This document shows, piece by piece, positions 19,101 through 34,100 of a stretch of 64,000 bases of DNA; the first letter of the stretch is position 1; the number at the start of each line of letters is the position of its first letter. This DNA is from Flavobacterium sp. KACC 22761 (GTDB taxonomy: Bacteria; Bacteroidota; Bacteroidia; Flavobacteriales; Flavobacteriaceae): NCBI RefSeq assembly GCF_034058155.1, contig NZ_CP139148.1:1488001-1552000 (forward strand), written 5' to 3'. Below the pieces are notes generated by a model. That model saw only the letters and a program-made list of their open reading frames with translations, searched no databases and was not told the origin of the DNA. A program made the position numbers and the translations under genes.

Positions 19101-22100
19101 TGAGTAAGAGTTCCTAAAGGAGAATTTAAAGAAGCAGTATAACCACCCGCTTTATTTCCTACTGTAAACTTGATAACACCATCTGATCCACTGTTACAAG
19201 AAACATTTTTAACAAGTTCGCCTGCAACCGTAATATTGATTACTGGATCAACTGTATATGATTCTGTATATGTACATCCGTTTTTATCAGTAACCTGGAA
19301 TACATAAGTTCCCGGGTCAAGATTTGCGAATGTTGTTCCTGGCTGTTTAGCTCTCGTTATAGGAGATAGAATCTCATATTCTAAAGGCAATACACCACCA
19401 ACATGGCTAGTAATATCAACTGTCCCTTTACCACCACAGATCACTGCAACTGTCGTTGCGAATGTTAAATCCGTTGGAGGATTCAATGCCGGTACGTCAA
19501 CACCATTTGTGATGGTGATCTCGCAGCCGTTTGCATCCTTAACTTTCACATCAAATGTAATACCTGCGTATGTCTCGTAAGTATCATTTGAAGAATAGCT
19601 CGCTCCATTGTCATAGCTGTATTGGTAAGGGTTTGTCCCGCCTGAAGCCACAACCGTTACAATAGCTTTTGATGGCGCGTTGCCTGCTGTACAAACTAAT
19701 GCTGTAGTCACTGATGATGTAGCTGTCAATAACGTTGGCTCAATAATAGTTACAGGAACCTTAGCCGAAACGCATCCCTTAGCATCCATTACCTGAATAT
19801 CATAAGTTCCAGCTGCCAAGTTTGTAAATGTATCAGCTGCAGCGAAAACTTTCAATACAGCAGCTCCTTGCGATAACTGATATTTGTATGGAGAAATTCC
19901 GTTAGTAGCCGTAACCACGATGCTTCCGTTATTTCCTCCTTTACAGCTTACATTCGTTTGTGTGAATGCTGCCATAGGAGTCGTGGTCGGTGTTACCGTG
20001 ATAACATTTGAAACAGCCTGACATCCCTGAGAATCCGTCACTCTGAACTTGTACGTTCCAGCTGCATAAGTCGCAGGAAGCGCAACATAAGTTCCACTAG
20101 CGTTGATTTCAACCTCGTAAGTAGGATAAACTCCTGTTCCTCCGCCCGGAGTCAATTTGATGTCCGCAGCCAAAGTACATGTCAGATCCTGAAGAAGCTC
20201 TGCTACCAAAGTAACCTGAGGCTTAACTTCATAACTAACGATATTTGATTCGCATCCGTTTCCATCAATAATGCTTAACTGATAAGTTCCCAGAGCTGTG
20301 ATGTTGTAAATAGGGCTTGCCTGGTTTGCTCCATTGATTCTGTAAGTTGGCGTTCCAACCGGTACAGTCTGTCCAACTGACAAATCTATAGGAATTGCCA
20401 CACCTTGGAAACAGATCGGCGCCGGCATAGCAATTGTAGGCGAAGCATCCTTAACGATCGAGATCTGAAGCGGTGCCGCAATAACACAGTTATGGGCATC
20501 CTTCACATAAACATCCCAATCAGGATCGATAGGATCAAGCAGAGCGCTGTTTGAGCTCGTATAAGTTCCTGCACCTGCACCTCTTACTACGAATGAGTAA
20601 GTATATGGAGCTGTTCCGCCTGTAGCCGTTACGCTCACCTGTGCATCTGAATTACAGTTTCCGTTCACAAACGGATTAGCTGTCAGAGCCAATGGAGCTG
20701 GCTGGCCTACAGTAATTGATGCTGTTGCCGTACACTGAGTCGTATTGTCAGTTACCTGTAATGTATAATTTCCTGCCACCAAACCTGTAGCCGTAATTAC
20801 ATTTCCTGACAATGCAAGTGTTCCTGTTCCTGCTGTAAAGACATAACTGATTGCTCCTGTATTGTTTGATACAGTAAATGTAGCAGCACCGTCGTTGCCT
20901 CCGTTGCAAGAAACATCTGCTGTCAATTGTCCTGCAATCGCAATATTGGTTACCGGATCAATGATATAAGACTCTTGATAAGTACAGTTGTTCGCGTCTT
21001 TTACTTCGAATAAGTAAGTGCCCGCTGGCAAGTTGGTGAATACACCGCTTGATGCACCAGTAACGTTTCCAGCTTGTGATGCAGGAGACAAGATCGCAAA
21101 TGATTTTGTGCCTACTCCGTTCTGTACATTGCTGATTGTGACTGTACTTGTTTGTCTAGCAACTGGAAGACAGTAAATCGGTGTTCCTGCGATGTCCATA
21201 TCCGTTGGAGGATTCAATGCCGGTACGTCAACACCATTTGTGATGGTGATCTCGCAGCCGTTTGCATCCTTAACTTTCACATCAAATGTAATACCTGCGT
21301 ATGTCTCGTAAGTATCATTTGAAGAATAGCTCGCTCCATTGTCATAGCTGTATTGGTAAGGGTTTGTCCCGCCTGAAGCCACAACCGTTACAATAGCTTT
21401 TGATGGCGCGTTGCCTGCTGTACAAACTAATGCTGTAGTCACTGATGATGTAGCTGTCAATAACGTTGGCTCAATAATAGTTACAGGAACCTTAGCCGAA
21501 ACGCATCCCTTAGCATCCATTACCTGAATATCATAAGTTCCAGCTGCCAAGTTTGTAAATGTATCAGCTGCAGCGAAAACTTTCAATACAGCAGCTCCTT
21601 GCGATAACTGATATTTGTATGGAGAAATTCCGTTAGTAGCCGTAACCACGATGCTTCCGTTATTTCCTCCTTTACAGCTTACATTCGTTTGTGTGAATGC
21701 TGCCATAGGAGTCGTGGTCGGTGTTACCGTGATAACATTTGAAACAGCCTGACATCCCTGAGAATCCGTCACTCTGAACTTGTACGTTCCAGCTGCATAA
21801 GTCGCAGGAAGCGCAACATAAGTTCCACTAGCGTTGATTTCAACCTCGTAAGTAGGATAAACTCCTGTTCCTCCGCCCGGAGTCAATTTGATGTCCGCAG
21901 CCAAAGTACATGTCAGATCCTGAAGAAGCTCTGCTACCAAAGTAACCTGAGGCTTAACTTCATAACTAACGATATTTGATTCACATCCGTTTCCATCAAT
22001 AATGCTTAACTGATAAGTTCCCGGTGCTGTGATATTATAAATAGGGCTTGCCTGGTTTGCTCCATTGATTCTGTAAGTTGGCGTTCCAACCGGTACAGTC

Positions 22101-25100
22101 TGTCCAACTGACAAATCTATAGGAATTGCCACACCTTGGAAACAGATCGGCGCCGGCATAGCAATTGTAGGCGAAGCATCCTTAACGATCGAGATCTGAA
22201 GCGGTGCCGCAATAACACAGTTATGGGCATCCTTCACATAAACATCCCAATCAGGATCGATAGGATCAAGCAGAGCGCTGTTTGAGCTCGTATAAGTTCC
22301 TGCACCTGCACCTCTTACTACGAATGAGTAAGTATATGGAGCTGTTCCGCCTGTAGCCGTTACGCTCACCTGTGCATCTGAATTACAGTTTCCGTTCACA
22401 AACGGATTAGCTGTCAGAGCCAATGGAGCTGGCTGGCCTACAGTAATTGATGCTGTTGCCGTACACTGAGTCGTATTGTCAGTTACCTGTAATGTATAAT
22501 TTCCTGCCACTAAACCTGTAGCCGTAATCACATTTCCTGACAATGCAAGTGTTCCTGTTCCTGCTGTAAAGACATAACTGATTGCTCCTGTATTGTTTGA
22601 TACAGTAAATGTAGCAGCACCGTCGTTGCCTCCGTTGCAAGAAACATCTGCTGTCAATTGTCCTGCAACCGCAATATTGGTTACCGGATCAACCGTGTAT
22701 TCTTCTTCATATGTACATCCATTGGCATCCTTAACTTGGAATAAATAAGTATCCGGAGCTAAGTTTGTAAATACACCGCTTGTTTTTCCTGAAACATTTG
22801 TTGTCGCAGAAGCTGGAGATAAGATAGCATATTCTTTCGCCCCAACTCCGTGCTGTACATTACTAATTGTAACAGTACTTGTTGTCGCTGCTGGTAAACA
22901 GTAAACAGGAGTTCCTGCAATATCCATATCTGTCGGTGCGTCTAATGCCGGTACGTTAACACCATTTGTAATGGTAACCTCACATCCGTTTGCATCCTTA
23001 ACTTTCACATCAAATGTGATACCTGCGAATGTCTCGTAAGTAGCATTTGAAGAATAGCTCGCTCCATTGTCATAACTGTATTGGTAAGGAGATGTTCCAC
23101 CTGATGGAACAACCGTTACAATAGCTTTTGATGGTGCGTTGCCTGCTGTACACAGCAATGATGTTGTCACTGATGATGTAGCTGCCAATAGCGTTGGCTG
23201 AACAATAGTCGCAGGTTTTGTATCTGTACACTCTCTTGCATCTTTAACACGTACAACATATGTCGTTTTAGCTGGGAGGTTTTTAAATTCGTTTGAATCT
23301 TGGTAAGCCACAATAGGTGCTCCAGCATCTTCTAATTGATATTTAAATGGACCTACACCTGCAGATACAACAGCCGTAATCGTTCCGTCATAAGCTCCGT
23401 TACAACTAGCATTTACAGAAGAAACTGCAAAGTTTATTGTTGGAATAGCGTCTAAATTAATTGTATAAGTTGCCTGGCAGTTTTTTGCATCTGTAACTGT
23501 AAACACATAAGTACCTACACCACTAGCTGTTAAAACATTTGTTGGCATAGTAGTACTTGAACCACCATTATAAGTATATGAATAAACATAAGTACCATAA
23601 CCATCCGCAGCAGTTAAAGTAAATTGAGCATCTTCACTACCAACAATACAGCTTAAATCTCTTGTTTGTTTAACGTCAAGTTTAAGTTGTGGTTTAACCT
23701 CAAATGGTACTGTAGCAGTACATCCTTTACCGTCCTTAATTGTTAAAGTATAAACTTTAGCTGCATTAAATGTAAAAGTTGGTGAACTCTGGAATGTACT
23801 TCCATCAACGCTATACGTTGCTCCACCTACAATACTTGAATCAACTGTTCCAGGAATTGTGAATGTAAATGGAACACCTGTGTAACAGATAGCTGCCGGG
23901 GCATTGATTGTTGGATCCTGATATTTGAAAACTTTTACTGGTACAAATTTGATACAACCAAAAGCATCTTTTGTGTAAACATCATAATCGATTCCCGCAA
24001 CACTTCCTGCTCTAGTAAATGTATTGGTTGATACCCAATCAGCATCTATAGGAGAATCGCCTGACGCTACTACTTGATAAGTATACGGACCAGTTCCATC
24101 TTTTGCTTGCGCAGAAATGTTTCCTAAATTCGTACAGTCTGCAATTGAAGTTGCAGAAGCTGTAAGTGATAATAATACTGGTGATTCCTTAATATTGAAA
24201 TCTTTAGAGGCTACTGAACATCCTGCATTAGGACCTGTAACTTCTTTAACTAATATATAATAAGTACCCACTGGTAATGAACCTAAAGTAAGATTCGTTA
24301 TTGTTCCGTTTGGTGCTATTGTACTTGTAATTAGTGCGCCAACTGGTAAATTAGTAAACGCCTCATAAACCTGATAACTTACATCAACTGAAGACGTATA
24401 GTTATTTTTAATATCAAAAGTAACTTTACCATCAGGCGTTACTGGCGGCGCTGGTGGTTTTGGAAGTGTACATGTGATATTATGAGCAACATCATTAACA
24501 ATTGACAATGTTGAATTTGTTGGAACTACATTGCCTGCTGGTTGGAAATAATAACATTTTGTATAATCGTCATAAACGATAAATGTGTAAGCTGTTCCAG
24601 GTGTAAGACCATAAAAAGTAGCAGATTCGCTTCCTGGCGTAGATTCCGGAATCCATCCATCAACATAATCAGCAGTAAATACTTGTCCATTACCTCTATA
24701 AATATTGAAATGGTAAGGACCATGACCAGTCAATAATGTACCTATTTTTACTGTTGCGACACCACCCGCAGGAATTGCAGGAGGACCTACCACAGGCGAA
24801 CAGTAAACTGTCGTCATGTCAACATCAATATCAAGGTTGTCAACTGGTGATGCAACTAATACTTGTGTTTCAAGTTTAGAACATCCATTTGCATCCACAA
24901 CTCTAACTTGGTATAAACCAAAATCTACTACATTAAAAGTAACAGAAGTATTTCCAGGATTATCAAGTTCTGATTTATCATAACCATTTATTCCTGTTAC
25001 ATAATAATCATATGGCCCTGTTCCTCCTGTCACCTTATCAATGATAACAGAACCTTTAGTCGTACCCACACCACTAACACAAGTAATTGGTACAGTATGA

Positions 25101-28100
25101 TAAGTAACAACAATTGGAGTTGGTTCAGCAATATTAATAGTTTTAATTACTGGACATCCTTTAGCATCTGTAACTGTAACTGTATAATTACCTGCAGCTA
25201 AACCAGATGTTTGTGTACCATAATTATGGCCTGTTGTCGTATTTAAAACATTGATTGTGTAAGGAGCCAGTCCTTTAGTTTGATCAATTACAATATTTAA
25301 TGATCCAGATTCATCTTTGTTACAAAGAATATCTGGTCCTTTAGTCATAGTGAAATCAGGATAAACCGGCAAAGTGATACTAATTGGCACTGTAGTTGTA
25401 ACCGTACAACCAAGTCCATCAGTCACAGTGAATGTGTAATTTCCTGCATCACTTGTTGTCAATACATTTCCAGATAAAACTGCTGTTGGAGCAGCTGCAG
25501 AACTTGTGAATGAATAAGTGTATACTCCGTTTCCACCACCTGCTGTTAAAGTAATTCTCGCTGCTTCATCACCTGAAACGCAAGTAATATTTTTATTTAA
25601 TTGAGCAGATAAAGTCAATTTTTCATTAACGATAACCGGAACAGTAGTTTGAGCTGTACAACCATTTGCATCTTTAACCCAAATGTTATAAGTACCAGCT
25701 GTAGTAACTGTAAATGTATTACCTGCCTGGTAAGAAGTACCATTGATACTATATTGTAAAGTACCTGTTCCTGTACCAGCAGCAGTAATAGTGTATGTTC
25801 CAACTCCTAAACATTGGTTTACTGCAGAAGCTGTAACTGTCGGTGCGCTATCTTTAGCAATTGTCACATCTAATTTAACCTGACAATTGTTAGCATCTTT
25901 TACATAAACATCCCAATCAGCCGTTGCTGGATCAAGATACGCAACATTGCTTGGACCAAAATCAGAAGCATTAAGTGTTGCTGCATCATGTATGAAAGCA
26001 TACTTATAAGCAGTTGTTCCGCCCGCAGCAGTAACTGTTACTTTTGAAGTACCCACAAGACAGTTAGCGTTAACTGTAGCGAAAGTTGCCGACAAAGGAT
26101 TTGCTGGCTCACTGATCGTAATTGTTGCACTTGCCGGACAGCTTGTTGTGTTGTCAACCACTGACAATGTGTAATCTCCAACAGACAATCCTGTTAATGT
26201 GATAACATCTCCCGTCGTACTTGTTGTGTATGGTAAACCAGTTGGAGAACTTGTAACCGTAACACTGTAGTTACCAGTACTGCTAAATCCTGAGATTGTG
26301 TATCTAGCAGATCCAGTAGCGTTTCCTTTACATTTAACGTCATTTAATTTACTAACCGAAACTGCAATCGGTGTAACCGGATCTACAGTAACCGATTTGG
26401 TATCGTAACATCCATTGGCATCCATAACCTTGAATGTATAAGTCGCATTTGGAGCCAATCCTATAAATACTCCCGAAGTAGCCCCAGTAACATTGCTCGT
26501 AGCCGATGCTGGTGCAATGATAGTATAGGTCAATGGTGAAACTCCTGTCCCTGCAGTTGTTGTAACTGTAACCGTACTTGTGGTTGCAAGACAAGTTACC
26601 GCTGAAGCAGTAGCCGTATTGATTTTCGGAGAATTCAATGGAGCCAGTGTAATTGGAACCATTGGTGAAAGACAGCCGTTGGCGTCTTTAATGATAATAT
26701 TGAATGTTTGTGAAGCACCGTTGTCGTTTACTGACAATGTGTTGCCTGCCACAAAAGTTGTTCCGTTGTTATAACTGTATGTATAAGCTCCTGTTCCGCC
26801 TGTTCCTGTAACGGTAATCAATGCTGCTTGTTTTGCATTGCTTGTGCTACAAGTGAATTTAGTCGCTGATGGAGTAGCCACAATAGCCGTAGGCTCAGTA
26901 ATGTTAACATCAACACTGCCTGTACATCCTTTGCTGTCTTTCACATAGAAAGTATGCAATCCTGCTGTCAATCCTGTAAAACTGTTGCTTACACCATAAG
27001 TTCCTGCAAGTGCATTACTGTAAGTGTAAGAACCTGATCCGCCAGCTCCTCTCAACAATACCGAACCGTTTGATCCTCCATTACAAGTAACATTTACCTG
27101 AGTAGCCGTTACTGTAGGATTTGTGATCGGATTAACCTGAATAGAAACTATTCTTGTACAAGCCGGTGTATTTGAATCTGTAATTTCAAAATTGTACGTT
27201 CCTGCTGTTGTTGCATTTCCATAAACAATTTGTGAACCTACAACCGGAGTAACTGAACCATAAGTTCCAGTTCCTGGGTCAACTCTATAAGTATAGCCAG
27301 ATTTTCCGCCTGAAATATCAACTGTGATTTCTGCATTCGGAGTAGCGCTACAGTCTAGCTCTTTGCTGACCTTGATAGTAGCTGTCAATTGTGGATAAAC
27401 CATAATTGGCGTAGCCGAAGCTGTACAATTGTTGGCATCTTTTACCCAAACTGTATAAGCTGTCGCTGAAGCAGAAACATTGAAAACAGGGTTTGTTGAG
27501 AAAGCTCCTCCAACTCCGTTGATTCCGTATTGTAAAGTTCCTTTACCTCCTGTTCCTGAAGCAGTAATTGTGAATCCGCTTCCTGAAGCAGTACATTGAT
27601 TGCTCAATACTGCCGTTACTGAAGGCGTAGGATCTGCTGATAATGTAACCTGAACAAAATCTTTACAGCCTCTGGCATCCATAACATAAACATCCCAGCT
27701 CATGTCGGCTCCGCTGTTGGTATCAACTGTAAGGATATTGCTCGGATTATAAGCTGCCGCCAAAGGCTCTGCAGCATTATGCTTCACAACCGCATAGCTG
27801 TAGTTGGTTGTTCCTCCTGTTGCTGTTGCTGTAATTGCAGCATTGTCGTTATTACAATTGATGTTTGCAGCCACAGCCGTAATATCTAAGTCCGATGCTG
27901 GCTCCCCGATTGTAATTGAAGTAGAACTGCTACAGCCTGTTGCTGTATCGGTAACAGATACTGTATAAGTTCCAGCAGCTACATTGCTCAATGTTAATGT
28001 ATTTCCTGATTTAGTCAATGAGCCTGTACCAAGATTCGCTGACGTTAATGTGAATGAATAATTACCCGGTGTAGCAATTCCAGAAATAGTATAAGTTCCT

Positions 28101-31100
28101 TTTCCTGTTGAAGTGCCTTTACATGTAACATCATTATTCTTGTTGCCTGAGATTGAAATCGGTGTAACCGGATCTACAGTAACCGATTTGGTATCGTAAC
28201 ATCCATTGGCATCCATAACCTTGAATGTATAAGTCGCATTTGGAGCCAATCCTATAAATACTCCCGAAGTAGCCCCAGTAACATTGCTCGTAGCCGATGC
28301 TGGTGCAATGATAGTATAGGTCAATGGTGAAACTCCTGTCCCTGCAGTTGTTGTAACTGTAACCGTACTTGTGGTTGCAAGACAAGTTACCGCTGAAGCA
28401 GTAGCCGTATTGATTTTCGGAGAATTCAATGGAGCCAGTGTAATTGGAACCATTGGTGAAAGACAGCCGTTGGCGTCTTTAATGATAATATTGAATGTTT
28501 GTGAAGCACCGTTGTCGTTTACTGACAATGTGTTGCCTGCCACAAAAGTTGTTCCGTTGTTATAACTGTATGTATAAGCTCCTGTTCCGCCTGTTCCTGT
28601 AACGGTAATCAATGCTGCTTGTTTTGCATTGCTTGTGCTACAAGTGAATTTAGTCGCTGATGGAGTAGCCACAATAGCCGTAGGCTCAGTAATGTTAACA
28701 TCAACACTGCCTGTACATCCTTTGCTGTCTTTCACATAGAAAGTATGCAATCCTGCTGTCAATCCTGTAAAACTGTTGCTTACACCATAAGTTCCTGCAA
28801 GTGCATTACTGTAAGTGTAAGAACCTGATCCGCCAGCTCCTCTCAACAATACCGAACCGTTTGATCCTCCATTACAAGTAACATTTACCTGAGTAGCCGT
28901 TACTGTAGGATTTGTGATCGGATTAACCTGAATAGAAACTATTCTTGTACAAGCCGGTGTATTTGAATCTGTAATTTCAAAATTGTACGTTCCTGCTGTT
29001 GTTGCATTTCCATAAACAATTTGTGAACCTACAACCGGAGTAACTGAACCATAAGTTCCAGTTCCTGGGTCAACTCTATAAGTATAGCCAGATTTTCCGC
29101 CTGAAATATCAACTGTGATTTCTGCATTCGGAGTAGCGCTACAGTCTAGCTCTTTGCTGACCTTGATAGTAGCTGTCAATTGTGGATAAACCATAATTGG
29201 CGTAGCCGAAGCTGTACAATTGTTGGCATCTTTTACCCAAACTGTATAAGCTGTCGCTGAAGCAGAAACATTGAAAACAGGGTTTGTTGAGAAAGCTCCT
29301 CCAACTCCGTTGATTCCGTATTGTAAAGTTCCTTTACCTCCTGTTCCTGAAGCAGTAATTGTGAATCCGCTTCCTGAAGCAGTACATTGATTGCTCAATA
29401 CTGCCGTTACTGAAGGCGTAGGATCTGCTGATAATGTAACCTGAACAAAATCTTTACAGCCTCTGGCATCCATAACATAAACATCCCAGCTCATGTCGGC
29501 TCCGCTGTTGGTATCAACTGTAAGGATATTGCTCGGATTATAAGCTGCCGCCAAAGGCTCTGCAGCATTATGCTTCACAACCGCATAGCTGTAGTTGGTT
29601 GTTCCTCCTGTTGCTGTTGCTGTAATTGCAGCATTGTCGTTATTACAATTGATGTTTGCAGCCACAGCCGTAATATCTAAGTCCGATGCTGGCTCCCCGA
29701 TTGTAATTGAAGTAGAACTGCTACAGCCTGTTGCTGTATCGGTAACAGATACTGTATAAGTTCCAGCAGCTACATTGCTCAATGTCAATGTATTTCCAGC
29801 TTTTGTCAAAGTGCCTGTGCCAAGCACTCCTGCCGTCAATGTGTAAGTATAATCTGTTGCAACTGCATAGCCAGAAACTGTGAATGTTCCGTTTCCTGTC
29901 GAAGTGCCCTTGCATTTTGCATCATTCTTGTTTGTTGCAGTAATTCCGATTGGAGTAACCGGATTTACCGTAACCGATTTGGTATCGTAGCATCCGTTAG
30001 CATCCGTAACTCTGAATGTATATGGAGTGGCGCTTGGTGTCAAACCTGCAAATACACCAGTAGAGTTGCTTGCAACTGCAGAAGCAGGAGCAATAATAGC
30101 ATATGTCAATGTCCCCACTCCTGTACCTGCAGTCGTAGTCACCGTAACTGTGCTTGTACCTACTGTACAAGTTACAGCTGATGCCACTGCCGTATTGATT
30201 TTTGGAGAATTTAATTTATTCAATGTAGCCGATCCGTTTGCGATACAGCCGTTTGCGTCTTTGACAGAATAGTTGATCGTCTGGTCGCTTCCGTTATCAT
30301 TTACGGTCAAAGTCTGAACCGAACCGTAAGCACCTCCATTGAAGCTGTATTGGAATGGTGCCGTGCCACCAACTGGCGCATTGATCGTCACCGAACCTGC
30401 AACTTTGGCATTCGTAGTGCTGCACGTGAAGCCAACAGTAGTAGCCGAAATCGTCAATACATTTGGCTGTGTAATCTTAACTGGAACACTTCCTACACAT
30501 CCTTTAGAATCTTTTACATAGAAAGTATAATCTCCAGCGCCTAAACCTGTAAAGGTAGCGCTTGTCCCGAATCCTGTTGTAGCGTTATTGCTATAGCTAA
30601 ATCCTCCTGAACCTCCATTACCTTGTATAGTAACAGATCCGTCAAGTTTTCCGTTACAGCTTACATTGCTTTGTGTAACAATTGAAGCTGTTGGGTTTGA
30701 AATCGATTGTATGGTCTCTGTTACTACAAACGTACATGAATTAGCATCGGTTACTTTGATGTTGAATGTTCCAGCAACTGAAGTTGTGTAAACATTTGAA
30801 GCCATTGCAGTGTAGCTAGTTCCTCCGTTAGTCGAAACTGAATAAGTATATCCAGGTTTTCCTCCGTTTGGAGTAACTGTAATTGTAGCATTCGGTGTAG
30901 CCGAACAATCTAATTCTTTAACAGCAGTTGTTGCCGTTAATTGTGGGTAAACTGTAATTGGAGTTGCTGAAGCTGTACATCCGTTTGCATCTTTAACCCA
31001 AACAGTATATGGAGTTGCACTTGCAACAACATCAAAGAAATTATTAGGTCCAAACGAACCTGTAGGTCCGTTGATTCCATAAGTCAAAGGAGTTACTAAG

Positions 31101-34100
31101 TTTGTTCCACCTGGTGTAGCAGTAATTCTGAATTTATTTCCAGAACCTGTACATTGATTGTCTAAAGTTGCCGTAACCGTCGGAACAGCATCCATTAGAA
31201 TAGATACATTTACCGTGTCAGGACATCCATTTACATCTTTTATATAAACTGTCCAATTACGATCATTGCCGTTGTTTGTATCAACAGTCATTGTTGCGCT
31301 TGTAGTATAAGCTCCTGCCGCTGGTGCTGGAGATCCTTGTTTTACAACTGCATAAGAATAATTAGGCGTTCCTCCAGATCCTACAGCCGTAATTACAGAT
31401 GTAAATTTACTACATGTGATGTTCGCTGCTGTTGCAGTCACGTCTACTGCATTACTTGGCTGTGTTAGCGTTACTGTATAACTAGACGTACATTTTGTTG
31501 TTCTATCTGTAGCAGTAATAGTATAAGAACCTGCAGCTAATGCACTAGTTACAGCAATAGTCGTATTTGATGAACCAACTAAATTATTTGCACTCTGAAT
31601 AGTATTACCTAAACCATCTGTAATAACATAATCGTATCTACTTTTAACTCCATTAACAGTAAACTGAATTGTTCCTGTACCACCATAACATTTAATAGTT
31701 GTAACAACTGATCCACCAGCTACAATATCTGGTGCTCCTTTTACTGTATAAGGTTTAGTGAATGAACAACCTGTTTTAATATCTGTAGCCTGAAAAATAT
31801 ATGCGCCAGGAGTTAATCCCTTGAATTCACCATCAGAATTAGTTGCTGTATCATATCCAGCTGGACCAGAAATAATCTGATAACGAATAGGCGCCGAAAC
31901 TCCACCTTTTACCGCAGCAATATTAACGTGACCACCTGCTGGTGTTGTAGAACAATCATAACCGTTATCGGTTATTGTAATATCTGTAATTTGGTCAAAT
32001 GCTCCAATAGTAATACTTAATGGACCAATTTGACAATTATTACTATCTTTAATATAAGCTGTTACAGTACTACCTGCAGCTGTCGTTGGGAAAGTATTTG
32101 TAGTTGTAAAACTTGTAGCGTTATTAAAACTATATTGATATCCTGTTCCTGTTCCACCGGATGCTGTTACAGTAACTACAGCCGGAACAGTTCCTGTTGG
32201 GCCACACGTAATGTCTGTAGCAGAAATACTTCCTTGAACCACCGGTGGTTCTGTTAAAGTAATAGATTCTGGAGATGAAATACATCCTTTGTTGTCTTTT
32301 ACTTGATATGGGTAAGCAACTCCTGCTTTTAAACCTGAATAAGTTGCAGTAGTAGTGAATCCACTGTTATTAAAACTATAAGTGTAACCTCCTGAACCTC
32401 CTGAGCCAGAAAGCGTAACTGATCCATTTGTTCCGCCATAACAAGTAACTTGTGTTGGAGAAGCAGTAACTGTTGGGTTCGTTATCGCATCTACTGTCGC
32501 ACTTACTTCAAACGTACATGCTGTTGGAGTGTTTGAATCAGAAATTTCAAATGTATATAATCCAGATCCTGGTGCTGGGTAATCAAATGCTGTTCCTGTA
32601 ACAGTTGTACTTGATCCATAAGAACCAGATCCTGTTTTAACTCTATATTTATAAGTTGTTTTACCACCGCTGATATCAACATGAATTGTTGCTCCTACAC
32701 TATTACAATCTAATGGTTTACTAATTGATGCTTTTGCATCTAACGCTGGAGCCACAATAATACCATTAACTGTCACAGAACAGTTATTACTGTCTGTAAC
32801 CACAACAGAGTGTGTACCAACACCTACTCCTGTAAAAGTATTTGTATTCACAGCAGCAGCACCATCTAAACTGTAAGTCAAAGTCCCTGTTCCTGTAGCT
32901 GTGATTATAATTGTAGCTTTATCAGCATCATAACATAAATCTGAAGAGGCAAAACTCGCCGTTGGTTGAGTTGGAGCGTTTACCACTATAGCAGGAGAAA
33001 TTGAAGAAAGACATCCATTAATATCTTTAGCCGCAACCGTGTAAGTTCCCGGTGCTGTTACATTAGTGAAAACATTTGAATGAGGAAAAGCATTACCAGC
33101 AATTACTGTAACACCATCCGCCGCTCTTAATTCATATGTATAAGTAGGTCCTGTTCCTCCTGAAGCAGTAGCTGTAATAGTAGCGCCATTTCCTGTTCCA
33201 CATTTTGCCTGAGCAGTAACTGTTGCGAAAACAGTAACTGGTGTTGCTGTTCCAACAGTTGTATTAACTGTTTCTGAACAAGTGCCGGCTAGATCACTTT
33301 GAACAACTACAGTATATGGACCTGCAATTAATTTTTCAATAAAAAGTGGACTAGCTGTAGCTTTTTGTAGAGCTCCACCATTTACAGAATAATAAAAAGT
33401 TCCACTAAAGTTTTGAACAGGAATAGTAATTGTACCTGTATCTTTACCGTTACAAAGAACATCTTGAATTTCAGGCTTCAAAACAGTAAATGCTTTATCT
33501 GTTCCAACATCAAAACGAACCACTTTCTCTTGTAAACATGTTTGTGGTAATTGATAAACTGAAATGTCATCAATCAATAAATCATTTCCATTATATTCTA
33601 AACTTCCTGAACGGATAACAAATGTTAGGTTTGTATTATTCCCAGGGTTTAACGAAATCGTAGGGATTTCAATCCATTTTGTTCTGTTTGGATCATTTTT
33701 CGCTTCTGCAATTTTTCCAGTATCAACTCGTGCAACAACTTTTCCAGATGGATCGACCAATTCGAATCGAACTATTGGAGCTGCTCCATCGACACCTGCA
33801 TTCAATAAATTGGCAACTGCCACATCTACTTTTACTGGTTGATTTGGGATAACATCTGCAATCGGTTTGCTATATAAAATTCCATAATCACCAGCCGCTG
33901 AACCAATATTTACTAATAAATATCTTCCATTTTGGTCACCTCCATTAGAAGTATGATCTTTAAATGGATACCAAGCCGTGTCGTTTCTCCAAAAGAAACT
34001 TGCCACAGAATATTGATTATCCTCAACAGATCTTGTAGGATTAGGACAAGTATGGATATTTACATCTTGATTGTTAAAACAATAAGCTGCTGCAATACCA

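Noticed and set aside
26352..28385. Two identical minus-strand ORFs in another frame (26352-26594, 28134-28385)
   Set aside because: They are out-of-frame readings of the duplicated sprB block; their identity only reflects the 1791-bp duplication.
19469..29785. Repeats that might be taken for a CRISPR array
   Set aside because: The repeat units are kilobase-sized, coding and in frame with SprB; there are no short repeats with unique spacers.
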